The notes below the pieces were generated by a model. It saw nothing but the letters and a program-made list of their open reading frames with translations. It was not told the origin of the DNA and did no database searches. The translations under genes were made by a program, and so were the position numbers. From Variovorax paradoxus (lineage in GTDB: Bacteria > Pseudomonadota > Gammaproteobacteria > Burkholderiales > Burkholderiaceae_C), in the NCBI RefSeq assembly GCF_018614875.1, contig NZ_JAGGNW010000006.1:62001-126000 (forward strand): a stretch of DNA of 64,000 nt. The letters are read 5' to 3'. This document shows positions 27,160 to 35,588 of this stretch, one piece after another (position 1 is the stretch's first letter; every line of letters begins with the position of its first letter).

Positions 27160-27958
27160 GACCACCCGCGCCTTTTCCGTTCCCATCTCGACCTCGCAGT
27201 TCTCCTGCGTGGGCGAACGCAGCGGCAACCAGGACGCCATCGGCTACCACCTCGACGAATACAACGCCTGCTTCGTCGTGAGCGACGGCGTCGGCGGCAA
27301 TGCGGGCGGCGAGCTGGCCGCGCGCATCGCGGTCGACACCGCGCTCAACACCTTCGTCGACAACCCTTCGGTGGCACAGCACGACATCCAGCACGCCGTG
27401 AAGGCCGCCAACGACGCCATCCTTGCCAAGCAGCGGGAGCTGGCCGACCAGAGCCGGATGAGCGCGACCATCGTCTCGCTGTTCGTGGACCGCACCAGCG
27501 GCCAGGCCTGCTGGGCCCACGTGGGCGACAGCCGCCTCTACTGGTTCCGCCGCGGCGCGCTGATGCAGCGCACCGAAGACCACAGCCTGTCGGAGCGCTC
27601 GGGCGAAGCCGCCATGGGCAACGGTGCCAACGGTGGCGAGCGGCTGGTGAAGACCAACCTGCTGTACCGCGCGCTCGGCGCCAGGGCCACGGCGGAGACC
27701 ACGGTATCGACGCCGCAGCGGCTCGCCGACGGCGATGCGTTCCTGCTGTGCACGGACGGCCTGTGGCAACTCATCTCGCAGCAGGTGATGGAGCGCTCGC
27801 TGCAGCTCGCGGACAGCGCCGAGGAATGGCTCGCGCTGCTGCGCCGCGCGGCCGAGACAAAGGCCGACGAGTCGCGCGACAACTATTCGGCGCTGGCGGT
27901 GTGGGTGGGGTTTCCGCAACAGGTGACGCTGGCGGGGACGGCGGCGCCACCACTTTAG
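27152..27958 (+). CDS. pppA: T6SS PP2C-type protein phosphatase (PppA)
   Basis: 268 residues. The PP2C motifs are complete: RSGNQDAIG near residue 25, VVSDGVGGNAGGE near residue 46 with the metal-binding Asp and Gly, WAHVGDSRLYWF near residue 115, and LLCTDGLW near residue 196. It removes the phosphate that the PpkA-like kinase adds, switching the T6SS off. It overlaps tagH by eight bases and converges on the DUF4150 gene 34 bases away. Confidence 0.93.
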   Translation: MLETTRAFSVPISTSQFSCVGERSGNQDAIGYHLDEYNACFVVSDGVGGNAGGELAARIAVDTALNTFVDNPSVAQHDIQHAVKAANDAILAKQRELADQSRMSATIVSLFVDRTSGQACWAHVGDSRLYWFRRGALMQRTEDHSLSERSGEAAMGNGANGGERLVKTNLLYRALGARATAETTVSTPQRLADGDAFLLCTDGLWQLISQQVMERSLQLADSAEEWLALLRRAAETKADESRDNYSALAVWVGFPQQVTLAGTAAPPL

Positions 27959-27991
27959 GCCGTCTCAGGCGGCGCCTGGCAAGTCTCGGCT

Positions 27992-28372
27992 TCAAGCCGC
28001 GAGGACCAGGACCTTGAGTTGGCTCGGCACTACGCGCATGCCAATGATGTTGCAGCGGTTCTGAGCGGTGATGCTGGTCACGCGCGTGGCCGGCGTGCCC
28101 TTCAGCAGCACAGTGAACGCGCCGGTGAGGTGACGCGACTGCTGCATGAAAGTCTGCGAGATGACGCCGCCCAGCGCGCCCGGCTGGTCGCCCAGCGTGA
28201 TGGGCGTGGTGGTCGCCATGTTGTGCGCAGGCATGCCCATGAACAGGATGTTCCACGCATTGGGAATCGCCATGGGGCCGAGCGCCATGTTGGGAAACGG
28301 AATGGGCACGGGCGTACGGCACACGTCGGGAAACGCGAGGTCCATGCCCATGAGTTGGCAGTTGGCAAACAT
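27992..28372 (-). CDS. PAAR-like DUF4150 spike-tip protein
   Basis: 126 residues. Matches the PAAR-like DUF4150 family (PF13665): DVCRTPVPIPFPNMA near the N-terminus and Gly/Pro turns throughout. Such proteins sharpen the VgrG tip. Many relatives carry a C-terminal toxin; this one stops right after the PAAR-like fold, so it must recruit its effector through a partner. Last gene of the vgrG-linked delivery module. Confidence 0.88.
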   Translation of the reverse strand: MFANCQLMGMDLAFPDVCRTPVPIPFPNMALGPMAIPNAWNILFMGMPAHNMATTTPITLGDQPGALGGVISQTFMQQSRHLTGAFTVLLKGTPATRVTSITAQNRCNIIGMRVVPSQLKVLVLAA

Positions 28373-28404
28373 CGTTCGGCTCCTTGTCGTTGCGCGCCTT
28401 GCGC

Positions 28405-29067
28405 TCAGCCCATGTGGATCTGCGCGGCGTCGACCTTCACCAGTTCCTTGCCGGTGACCGTCGTGTGGCGGCCATGGATGCGCACCGTCTGCGTGGCCTT
28501 GCAGTCGAGGTGGCCCGCGCGCACCTGATCGACCTCATCGACCATGCGCAGCGCGTTACGCGCCATCTGCACCATGCGGTCGGCCACGGTCTCGAACACC
28601 TTGCCCACTACGCGCAGTCGGCCCGTGGTCGCGTCGACGGTGCGCGCGGTGACGCGCAATTCATCGACATGGCAATGGCCGGTTTCGGCCTGCACGTCCC
28701 AGCGCTCGCCGCGCATGTCGAGCGCGCCGCCGCTGCGCAGCCGCACGTCGCCCGCGCTCTCGATCGACACGCTGCCTTCGGCGCCGCCGAGTGTCATGTG
28801 GCCCGGCGCGTCGATGCGGCTGGCCGATGCGTCGGCCTGCTCGATCACGGCGATGAGATAGACGCGGAAGCGGTCGGGGCCCGACAGCATCACCGTGTCG
28901 CCGGGCTGCGGCGCGAGCAGGCAGCTGGCCGCGCGGCGGCAGCTCCATGCGAGCCCCTGCTCGTCTTCCACGCCCAGCTGGCCGTCGGGCAGCGGGCCCG
29001 TGAGCCGGCCGATGAAATGAACCGGCGTGTGTTCGCCGGGAGCGGCGCGAAGCGCTACGACATTCAT
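28405..29067 (-). CDS. DUF3540 protein of the T6SS delivery module
   Basis: 220 residues from the ATG at 29067, which overlaps the previous stop (ATGA). The second half is a run of short strands (MTLGGAEGSVSIESAGDVRL) resembling the gp5-type repeat fold of VgrG. DUF3540 genes co-occur with DUF4150, pentapeptide and DUF2169 genes. A spike-adaptor role is inferred from context. Confidence 0.82.
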   Translation of the reverse strand: MNVVALRAAPGEHTPVHFIGRLTGPLPDGQLGVEDEQGLAWSCRRAASCLLAPQPGDTVMLSGPDRFRVYLIAVIEQADASASRIDAPGHMTLGGAEGSVSIESAGDVRLRSGGALDMRGERWDVQAETGHCHVDELRVTARTVDATTGRLRVVGKVFETVADRMVQMARNALRMVDEVDQVRAGHLDCKATQTVRIHGRHTTVTGKELVKVDAAQIHMG

Positions 29068-30137
29068 GGAGAATTCCCTTTCTGGTGTTGATCGGACCAC
29101 GCCTGAGCGCTGTGGAGTTCCGGATCGTTTTCGATGATGCCGGCGCGCGAGCTGAAGCGCGCGCCGGACTGGACCGCACGGTGAAAGCGTGCGCGAAAAA
29201 GGTGGGCGCCCGACAGGTCGGCACCGGTGAGGTCGGCATAGGAAAAGTCCGCGTCCTGCAGCTCGGCGCGGCGGAAGGTGGCGCCCACGCAGCGCGCGCG
29301 ATGCAGCACGGCCATGGGCAGGCGCGCGTCGTCGAAAGACACGCGCGAGAGCTTCGCATCGACCCACAGCGATTGGTCGAAGCGCCCGCCGCTGCAGTCG
29401 GCGTCTTCGAGATCGGCTTCGGCGAATATCGTCATCGCGGCATCGGCACCCGCGAAGCGGGCCTTGCGCAGGTTGGCGCCCTTGAAGTTGCTTTGCGTGA
29501 GCGTGGCGTTGCGCAGGTCTGCCTCGTCGAGCCGGCTGTCGGTGAACTGGCACAGGCGCAGCGACAGGCCCGCGAGCTGCTGCCCGCGCAGGTCGCACTC
29601 GACGAAGGCCGAGCTCTCGCAGCGCGTGCCGGCCAGCACCGCGCTGCGCAGGTCTTGCTGCAGGAAGGTCACAAAACTCATGAACGCGCCCGAGAAATCG
29701 GTCTCCGACAAATCGCAGCCGAAGAAGCTGGAGCGCTCGAACACCTCGGTGCGAAACACCGCCTGCGCCAGCCCACAATCGGAGAACGAGGCCACGTTGA
29801 TCCTTGCGTCCGCGAACACGCTGCGCGACAGCAGGCATTGCGTGAACGCGCATTCGTCGAGGGCGGCATGGTCGAAGCGCGCCGCCTCGATGCGTGAGCG
29901 AAAGAACTGCGTGCCCTTGAGTTCCGTATGCGACAGGTCGCAGCCGTCGAGGTTGCAGTTCATGAGAATGCTGCCGGCCACGTTGGCGCCGTGCAGCCGC
30001 GCGCCGTGCAGGTTGACGGCCTCCAGCATCGCACCCGACAGGTCGAGCCCTTCGAGGTTCCAGCCGCTGCAGTCCGCGCCTTCCACGCGAACGCCGTGCC
30101 GGATGTGGTCGAGCAGTTCATCGCGCGTCGCCGTCAT
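29064..30137 (-). CDS. Pentapeptide-repeat protein of the T6SS delivery module
   Basis: 357 residues from the ATG at 30137. Almost the whole length is tandem A(D/N)LXX-type pentapeptides (LDLSGAMLEAVNLHGARLHG), forming a right-handed quadrilateral beta helix. It overlaps the DUF2169 gene before it and the DUF3540 gene after it by four bases each, so the three are translationally coupled. A scaffold or cargo-binding role is inferred; no enzymatic motif is seen. Confidence 0.85.
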   Translation of the reverse strand: MTATRDELLDHIRHGVRVEGADCSGWNLEGLDLSGAMLEAVNLHGARLHGANVAGSILMNCNLDGCDLSHTELKGTQFFRSRIEAARFDHAALDECAFTQCLLSRSVFADARINVASFSDCGLAQAVFRTEVFERSSFFGCDLSETDFSGAFMSFVTFLQQDLRSAVLAGTRCESSAFVECDLRGQQLAGLSLRLCQFTDSRLDEADLRNATLTQSNFKGANLRKARFAGADAAMTIFAEADLEDADCSGGRFDQSLWVDAKLSRVSFDDARLPMAVLHRARCVGATFRRAELQDADFSYADLTGADLSGAHLFRARFHRAVQSGARFSSRAGIIENDPELHSAQAWSDQHQKGNSP

Positions 30138-32731
30138 GCAGCCGGGCCCGGGCGCCGCGCGGGCCAGATCTTGGCGCCGCGCGTGTAGGCGTCTTCCATG
30201 CGCGTGGTGCCATCGATGAGCGTCTGCGACACATCGGCGCGGAACAGGTTGGCGCCGCGCAGGTCGGTGGCGCTGAGCACGGCCTTCGAGAGGTTGGCGT
30301 CGATGAGGTTGGCATCGCGCAGCGTGGCGCCGCTGAAGTCGGCGCGCACGAACAGGCTCTCGCCGGCCGACACACGGTCGAGCGTGGCCAGCCGCAAGTC
30401 GCACTCCGAGAAATCGCAGCCGTCGAAACGCGCGGCGCTGAAGTCAGCGTTCGACAGAACGCTGCCGCGCACGCCGCAATGCCTGAGCAGCGCGCCGCCG
30501 AAAGACGCACCGCTGAAGCTGCCGCCGTGCGCAATGCTGCAGGCGTCGAGCCGCGCGCCGTCGAAGCGCACGCCCTGGCTCGCATCGACCGTGAAGAAGC
30601 CGCAGCGCGACAGCTTCGCGCCGTCGAAGGACACGGTGCGCAGCGTGCACTCGACCCACATCACCTGGTCGAAGTCGGCGCCATCGAACAGTACGTCAGC
30701 CAACGTCATGCGGTGCAGCATCGACTGGCGCCAGCGCGTGGCGCGCAGGTCGCAGCGCTCAATGACGGTGTCCTGCAGTTCCATCTCGCTGCAGTCGGCG
30801 CCCGCGAGCTGGCTGGCCTCGAAGCGCGTGCCGGGACAGCGCGCCTGTCGCAGGCTCGCGCCTGACAGATCGGCGCCTTCGAAATGCGCCTTGCCGAGGT
30901 TGGCCTCGTCGAAGTGCGCGCGCTTCAGCGAGGTGGCGTTCAGCGCGACGCGCGCCAGTACCGCACGCGTGAAGTTGCAGTCGTCGAGCAGTGCGCCGTC
31001 GAGCCGCGCGTCTTCGAGCATGGCGTCGCTGAAGTCTGCGCCGCGCAGGTCCATGCCCGACAGGTCGGCACGGATGAGGTTCATGCGCGCGAAGTTGCGC
31101 TCGCCGGCCGGTGCGGCCTCGAGCTGGCGGCGGATCTTGGCGGCGCGGAACGACGACAGCGCGGGCGCCGGATCCGACAGGTGCGCCGCATGCGCATAGC
31201 CCTGGCGCACGCGCTCCGCGGCGGTGGCCTTCCAGCTGCCGGAGGCAGCGGCGCTCGCGCGCAGTTCGGGCGGCGCGTCGTCGTCGACGCGGCCCAGCTC
31301 GCCGATGATTTCTTCGGGGTCGAAGCGGCGCAGCAGATGGTCGGGCGCCTCGGGGTATTCCGGCGGCGGCGCGCCGGCTTCGGCCTTGGACTTCGGCTTG
31401 GCGAGGCCGCTCACGCCGTGGCGCGCCTCTATTTCTTCGCGCGTCATGGCCGCTTCCTTTTCCATGCGCTCGAACAGGTCGGGCAGTTCGTCGAGCGTGG
31501 GCGTGGGCTCGACGGGCGGCGGCGGGGCGAGGTAGTGGTCGGGGTCAGCGCCCTGCGCGACGAGTTCGGCGCGACGCGCTTCGTAGTCGCGCAGCTGGCC
31601 CGCGCGCATGTTGCGCGCGAGCGGCTCGGAAAGTACATCAGGCAGCACCATGCCCGGGTAATCGCCCAGCACCTCGGGCGGCACCAGGTCGCGGTCGCGC
31701 ATGACGTGGATGCCGCCGCTGTCGGGGTCGATCCGCTTGAGCAACACCTCTTGGTAATGCGCGAGCGTGCGCGGCGCGTCGGGCAGCTCGAGCGCGGCCA
31801 TGATGTGCTTCACGTCGGCCGCATCGTCTTCGTTCACGGGGCACGCGCCCTGCCAGATAAGCGCCACGCGCTCGCGGTGCGGAAAGAACCACGCGGTGGT
31901 CAGCTGCAGTGGCGCGGCCTCCATCAACTCATGCCCGTCCTTGCGCCGGCCGATGAAGCAGCGCGCCTTCCAGTCGGGCAGCCGGCCGCGCAGCACGGCG
32001 AGCGAGGGGTGCATGTTCCATATCTCATAGTCGGCGCTTGGCGGCAAGGCCGGGCGGCCCGTGAAGTGCTGGTCGGGCGGCGCGGCGTTGAAGTAGCGCC
32101 AGTCCATGTCGTCGGCAAAGCCCGGAAATCCGTGCTCGATCCATTCTTGTCCGTGGTTGCGGCCCATGAGCGCCATGCGCTGCGGCCAGTCGGGCAGCAG
32201 CGCGCCGAAGCCCGCGGGCTCGAGCCGGCCGCCGCGCCCTGGCTGTTCGATATTGGGCACGCGCCGCGTGACCACGCCGTTGATCGTTTCGTCGAGCGTG
32301 CCGATGCCCAGCGGATTTTCCGCCATGCCGGCGCCGCCCCAGGCATGGGCCCAGTCGATGCGCATCTGCTCGAAAGGTTGCGGCGGCGTGCTGCGGCCGC
32401 CGAGCAGGTAGCGGTTGCCGAACACGGTGAGCGTCTTCTCGAGCTCGGCCACGCGAATTCGTACGGCACACACGCTCTTCTCGTCCTGGTGCGCGGTGTA
32501 GCCGAAGCCGTTGACCAGGACCTCGGGCACCTGCTTGGGCACGCCCAGGTCGAGCACCGCGCCGGGGTCGAGCTCTTCACCGGCGATCTGCCACAGCTCC
32601 TGCTCCGGCATGAGGCGCGGGTCGTCGCCCGTGTTCACCAGCGCCAGCACCGAAATGCCGAGCTGGTCGCGGCGCTGCCACCGGTAGGGGCGCACCAGCA
32701 GGCTGAGTCGGAACGGCTTGGTGGTCTTCAT
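30134..32731 (-). CDS. DUF2169 adaptor with C-terminal pentapeptide repeats
   Basis: 865 residues. The first ~310 form a DUF2169 domain (LVRPYRWQRRDQLGISVLAL ... WAHAWGG). A charged linker around 390-560 is followed by pentapeptide repeats from ~570 to the end. DUF2169 proteins have been described as T6SS effector adaptors in Agrobacterium. The fusion to a pentapeptide helix suggests one protein both loads and presents cargo. No toxin gene is adjacent, so its client is unknown. Confidence 0.85.
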   Translation of the reverse strand: MKTTKPFRLSLLVRPYRWQRRDQLGISVLALVNTGDDPRLMPEQELWQIAGEELDPGAVLDLGVPKQVPEVLVNGFGYTAHQDEKSVCAVRIRVAELEKTLTVFGNRYLLGGRSTPPQPFEQMRIDWAHAWGGAGMAENPLGIGTLDETINGVVTRRVPNIEQPGRGGRLEPAGFGALLPDWPQRMALMGRNHGQEWIEHGFPGFADDMDWRYFNAAPPDQHFTGRPALPPSADYEIWNMHPSLAVLRGRLPDWKARCFIGRRKDGHELMEAAPLQLTTAWFFPHRERVALIWQGACPVNEDDAADVKHIMAALELPDAPRTLAHYQEVLLKRIDPDSGGIHVMRDRDLVPPEVLGDYPGMVLPDVLSEPLARNMRAGQLRDYEARRAELVAQGADPDHYLAPPPPVEPTPTLDELPDLFERMEKEAAMTREEIEARHGVSGLAKPKSKAEAGAPPPEYPEAPDHLLRRFDPEEIIGELGRVDDDAPPELRASAAASGSWKATAAERVRQGYAHAAHLSDPAPALSSFRAAKIRRQLEAAPAGERNFARMNLIRADLSGMDLRGADFSDAMLEDARLDGALLDDCNFTRAVLARVALNATSLKRAHFDEANLGKAHFEGADLSGASLRQARCPGTRFEASQLAGADCSEMELQDTVIERCDLRATRWRQSMLHRMTLADVLFDGADFDQVMWVECTLRTVSFDGAKLSRCGFFTVDASQGVRFDGARLDACSIAHGGSFSGASFGGALLRHCGVRGSVLSNADFSAARFDGCDFSECDLRLATLDRVSAGESLFVRADFSGATLRDANLIDANLSKAVLSATDLRGANLFRADVSQTLIDGTTRMEDAYTRGAKIWPARRPGPAA

Positions 32732-32734
32732 CGT

Positions 32735-33175
32735 TCACGCGTGCGACTGCAAGGGCAGCGCCTGCACCGTCACTTCGCGTCCGGGATCGTCGAAGCGGTA
32801 TTGCACATTCACGGGCGAGCCTTCGGCGTACTTCGGCAGGTCGACCAGCTGCACGACCTTTTTCGTCCGCGCGTGGCGCAGCGTGTCGGCGCTGTCACGA
32901 AAAGCCACGGTGAGCTGCACCATGGGGCTTTCGTTCACGTAGGTACCCGTGACCTGCGTCTTCTCGACCACGCCCTGCGCCGCCGATTCCAACTGCTTGC
33001 CGCCCCACAGCTCGCGCCGCACCAGCTTGGCGATGTCGACGATGCCCACCAGCAGCAGCACGCCCACGAGCGTGAGAAGGCCGCCGGCCAGCAGCACGCG
33101 CAGTTCCTTCGTCGAAGACGAAGTGATCATGAAGCCCGCGATGGCGAGAACCACGCCGATGATGCGATAGACCAT
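32735..33175 (-). CDS. Small membrane protein between vgrG and the DUF2169 gene
   Basis: 146 residues from the ATG at 33175. Two membrane helices (~3-20 and ~26-47), then a soluble beta-rich domain (VTGTYVNESPMVQLTVAF ... GSPVNVQYRFDDPG) with an OB-like strand pattern. Fourteen bases after vgrG and three before the DUF2169 gene. Position and membrane nature would suit an immunity protein, but no homology supports this. Confidence 0.6.
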   Translation of the reverse strand: MVYRIIGVVLAIAGFMITSSSTKELRVLLAGGLLTLVGVLLLVGIVDIAKLVRRELWGGKQLESAAQGVVEKTQVTGTYVNESPMVQLTVAFRDSADTLRHARTKKVVQLVDLPKYAEGSPVNVQYRFDDPGREVTVQALPLQSHA

Positions 33176-33189
33176 GGCCGTGCGTCGCG

Positions 33190-35568
33190 TCAGAAGATCG
33201 ACAGCAGCATCTGCATCTTGGTGTTCAGTCCGACGATGTTTGCGCTCAAGCCGGACTTCACGAGTTGCGTGGCCGAGGTGGACATCCGGATCAGCTTCAC
33301 ATCGGCCGAGAAGCCCCCTACATTGGTTGTTGCGCCGACCCAGGTGTGCTGGAAGCCGTATTGCCCATAGCCGACACCTGCATGCGCGCCGATCCACGGC
33401 GAGATGGAGGTCATGGAGCCGTCCGCCTCCGTCGTGATCGACGCACCGGCATGCGTGTGCACGATTCCCGAATAGCTGACGTCCTTGGTCTTGGACTTCA
33501 GGTTGATGATGTCGGCATCGATCGAGACCGTGGTGGGCGAGTGGATGGCGACGTCCGTGGACACGCTCTGCATCGTCAGCTTGCCGGCAGTGGTGATGAG
33601 CATGTCGCCCACTGACCCGAAGGTTTCGGTTCCGCCGGCCGTGCGGATGCTGTTGTACTGCACGTAGTAGCTCTCGCCGCCCAGAACCGAGACGTCCTTC
33701 CCGTTGGATTTTTCCGTGTAGAGCCCAACAACCGTGGTGGTCTGCGGCCCGTTGACGGTCTCGTCGAGCGACTGGCCGATGGTGCGCGTCTCGCCCGTGT
33801 CGACGTTCTCGGTACGACTGCCGGTCACGTGCTCGATCTGGTCTCCCTCGACGTACACGTCCTGGTTGCCGCCGATCACCTTGATGTTCTGCGGTCCGTT
33901 CACCGTGATGCTCTGGGGCCCGCCCTTGTTGACCGTCACCGTGTGCGGTCCGTTTATCGTCTCGTCCAGGGAGGTGTTGGTGGTGTACTTGTCTGCACCC
34001 TCGATCGTCGTGGTTCTCTTTCCTGCGACCGTGTCGGTCTCGTCGGCCTCCACATCGATCTCGAAATTCTTCTCGGCATGAATGCGTACCAGTTCCTGGC
34101 CCGGTGCATCGTCCAGGATGAACTCGTTGGCATTCGCCGGCGTGCCGTCCTGGCTGCGGCTCACGAAGCCGCTCACGGTGACCTTCGCGGGCAGCTCCAG
34201 CGGCGGCATCTGGTCGGAGTTGTAGACGCGGCCGATGATGATCGGCCGGTCGGGGTGGCCGCCGATGAAATCGACGATCACTTCCTGGCCTTTGCGCGGA
34301 TGATTGACAGCGCCGTAGTTCGAGCCGGCCCAGGCGCTGGAAACGCGCACCCAGCAAGAGCTGTTCTCGTCGCTCTTGCCATAGCGATCCCAGCGGAACT
34401 GCACCTTCACGCGGCCGTATTGATCGACCCAATACTCCTGGCCGGCCTTGCCCACCACGGTGGCGGTCTGCGGCCCGTTGGTCCGGGTCATCGGCGTCAC
34501 GCGTGGCGGACGGAATGCATACGAGGTCGGCTGCACCGCGAAGCTGAAGCTGTAGTGGCTCTCGGCCGCACCGCTCTCGTACCCGCCTTCGCGCAGCGCA
34601 TAGGACACCGACACGATCAGGTATTCGCGGTTGTCGTCCTGGCGCGGACAGTTCTGCATCGTGAAGCGATAGCCCGGCGCCATTCCGCGCACGCTGCAAT
34701 GGCCGATGTCGCGCTCGGCCTGCGATTGCGCCTCTTCGAGCCGGATGCGCGAGTAATGCTCGCCCTGCTCGGCCTCGCTGAAGCCGCCCAGCCATTCGTA
34801 GATCTCGTAGGTGTCGTGAGGATTTCCGCGCGGCTGGCTGCGCATGCCCATGAGGTCGGCCTTCGACTTCTTGAAGTCGTAGTCGTCCACCACGTAGGTG
34901 CCGGGGCGGATTTCCTCGGTCACCTGCCACTGGTCGATCACTTCCTGGAATGGGTCCGGGTTGCGGTCGGCCGCAAGATAGCTGATCTTCGGATAGCCCG
35001 GCAGGGTTTCGTGCGCGCCTATGTCGTCGGCAAGCACCAGCGTGTGCTCGTTCTTGTCGTGCTTGAAGTAGTAGTAGATGCCTTCGTGCTCCATCAACCG
35101 GCTCACGAAGGCGAAGTCGGTCTCCTGGTACTGCACGCAGTACTCCCATTGGCGGTAGGTTCCGCTGAGCTTCTTTTCGAACGCGAAGTTGTAGTCGGCG
35201 AACACCTCCTCGAGGATGTCGACCACCGACTTGTTCTGGAAGATCTTGCAGTCGCTGGTGCGCGTCAGATACCAGAGCCAGGGCCGCACCGTGGCGCGGT
35301 ACAGCACGTAGCGCGACGTGCCCCCTTCCTTGCCGACCATCGTGAAGCGGACGATCTGCCCGTTCAGGAAGCGAGGCGCGCCGGCCGTCAGTATTTCAAG
35401 CGAGAGCGGCTTGCCCAGCACCGACTTCATGTCGAGCGATACGTTCGGGCTCACCAGATCCACCTCGAACTCGAAAAGCTGCGACAGCCCTTCGGTGCCG
35501 TGCATCGAGCGGAACATCAGCTGGTCTTCCCCCAGCGGGGTGTGGGCTTTGACGACTCTGGTTGCCAT
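33190..35568 (-). CDS. vgrG: T6SS spike protein VgrG (TssI) with C-terminal extension
   Basis: 792 residues from the ATG at 35568. Gp27-like part to ~residue 400 (MFRSMHGTEGLSQLFEFEVD, DFAFVSRLMEHEGIYYYF), gp5/OB fold with QYGRVKVQFRWDRYG near 390 and VIVDFIGGHPDRPIIIGRVYN near 440, then the beta-helical needle with repeated TVNGPQ/TTTV units to ~690. The last ~90 residues (IVHTHAGASITTEADGSMTS onward) are not needle-like and may dock an adaptor. Forms the puncturing tip carried by the Hcp tube. Confidence 0.94.
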   Translation of the reverse strand: MATRVVKAHTPLGEDQLMFRSMHGTEGLSQLFEFEVDLVSPNVSLDMKSVLGKPLSLEILTAGAPRFLNGQIVRFTMVGKEGGTSRYVLYRATVRPWLWYLTRTSDCKIFQNKSVVDILEEVFADYNFAFEKKLSGTYRQWEYCVQYQETDFAFVSRLMEHEGIYYYFKHDKNEHTLVLADDIGAHETLPGYPKISYLAADRNPDPFQEVIDQWQVTEEIRPGTYVVDDYDFKKSKADLMGMRSQPRGNPHDTYEIYEWLGGFSEAEQGEHYSRIRLEEAQSQAERDIGHCSVRGMAPGYRFTMQNCPRQDDNREYLIVSVSYALREGGYESGAAESHYSFSFAVQPTSYAFRPPRVTPMTRTNGPQTATVVGKAGQEYWVDQYGRVKVQFRWDRYGKSDENSSCWVRVSSAWAGSNYGAVNHPRKGQEVIVDFIGGHPDRPIIIGRVYNSDQMPPLELPAKVTVSGFVSRSQDGTPANANEFILDDAPGQELVRIHAEKNFEIDVEADETDTVAGKRTTTIEGADKYTTNTSLDETINGPHTVTVNKGGPQSITVNGPQNIKVIGGNQDVYVEGDQIEHVTGSRTENVDTGETRTIGQSLDETVNGPQTTTVVGLYTEKSNGKDVSVLGGESYYVQYNSIRTAGGTETFGSVGDMLITTAGKLTMQSVSTDVAIHSPTTVSIDADIINLKSKTKDVSYSGIVHTHAGASITTEADGSMTSISPWIGAHAGVGYGQYGFQHTWVGATTNVGGFSADVKLIRMSTSATQLVKSGLSANIVGLNTKMQMLLSIF

Positions 35569-35588
35569 GACTTGCTCGCTTTCTTCGC

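Noticed and set aside
30884-33370. An 828-codon plus-strand frame opposite the DUF2169 gene
   Set aside because: Antisense of pentapeptide-repeat coding sequence; the repetitive composition only mirrors the real gene.
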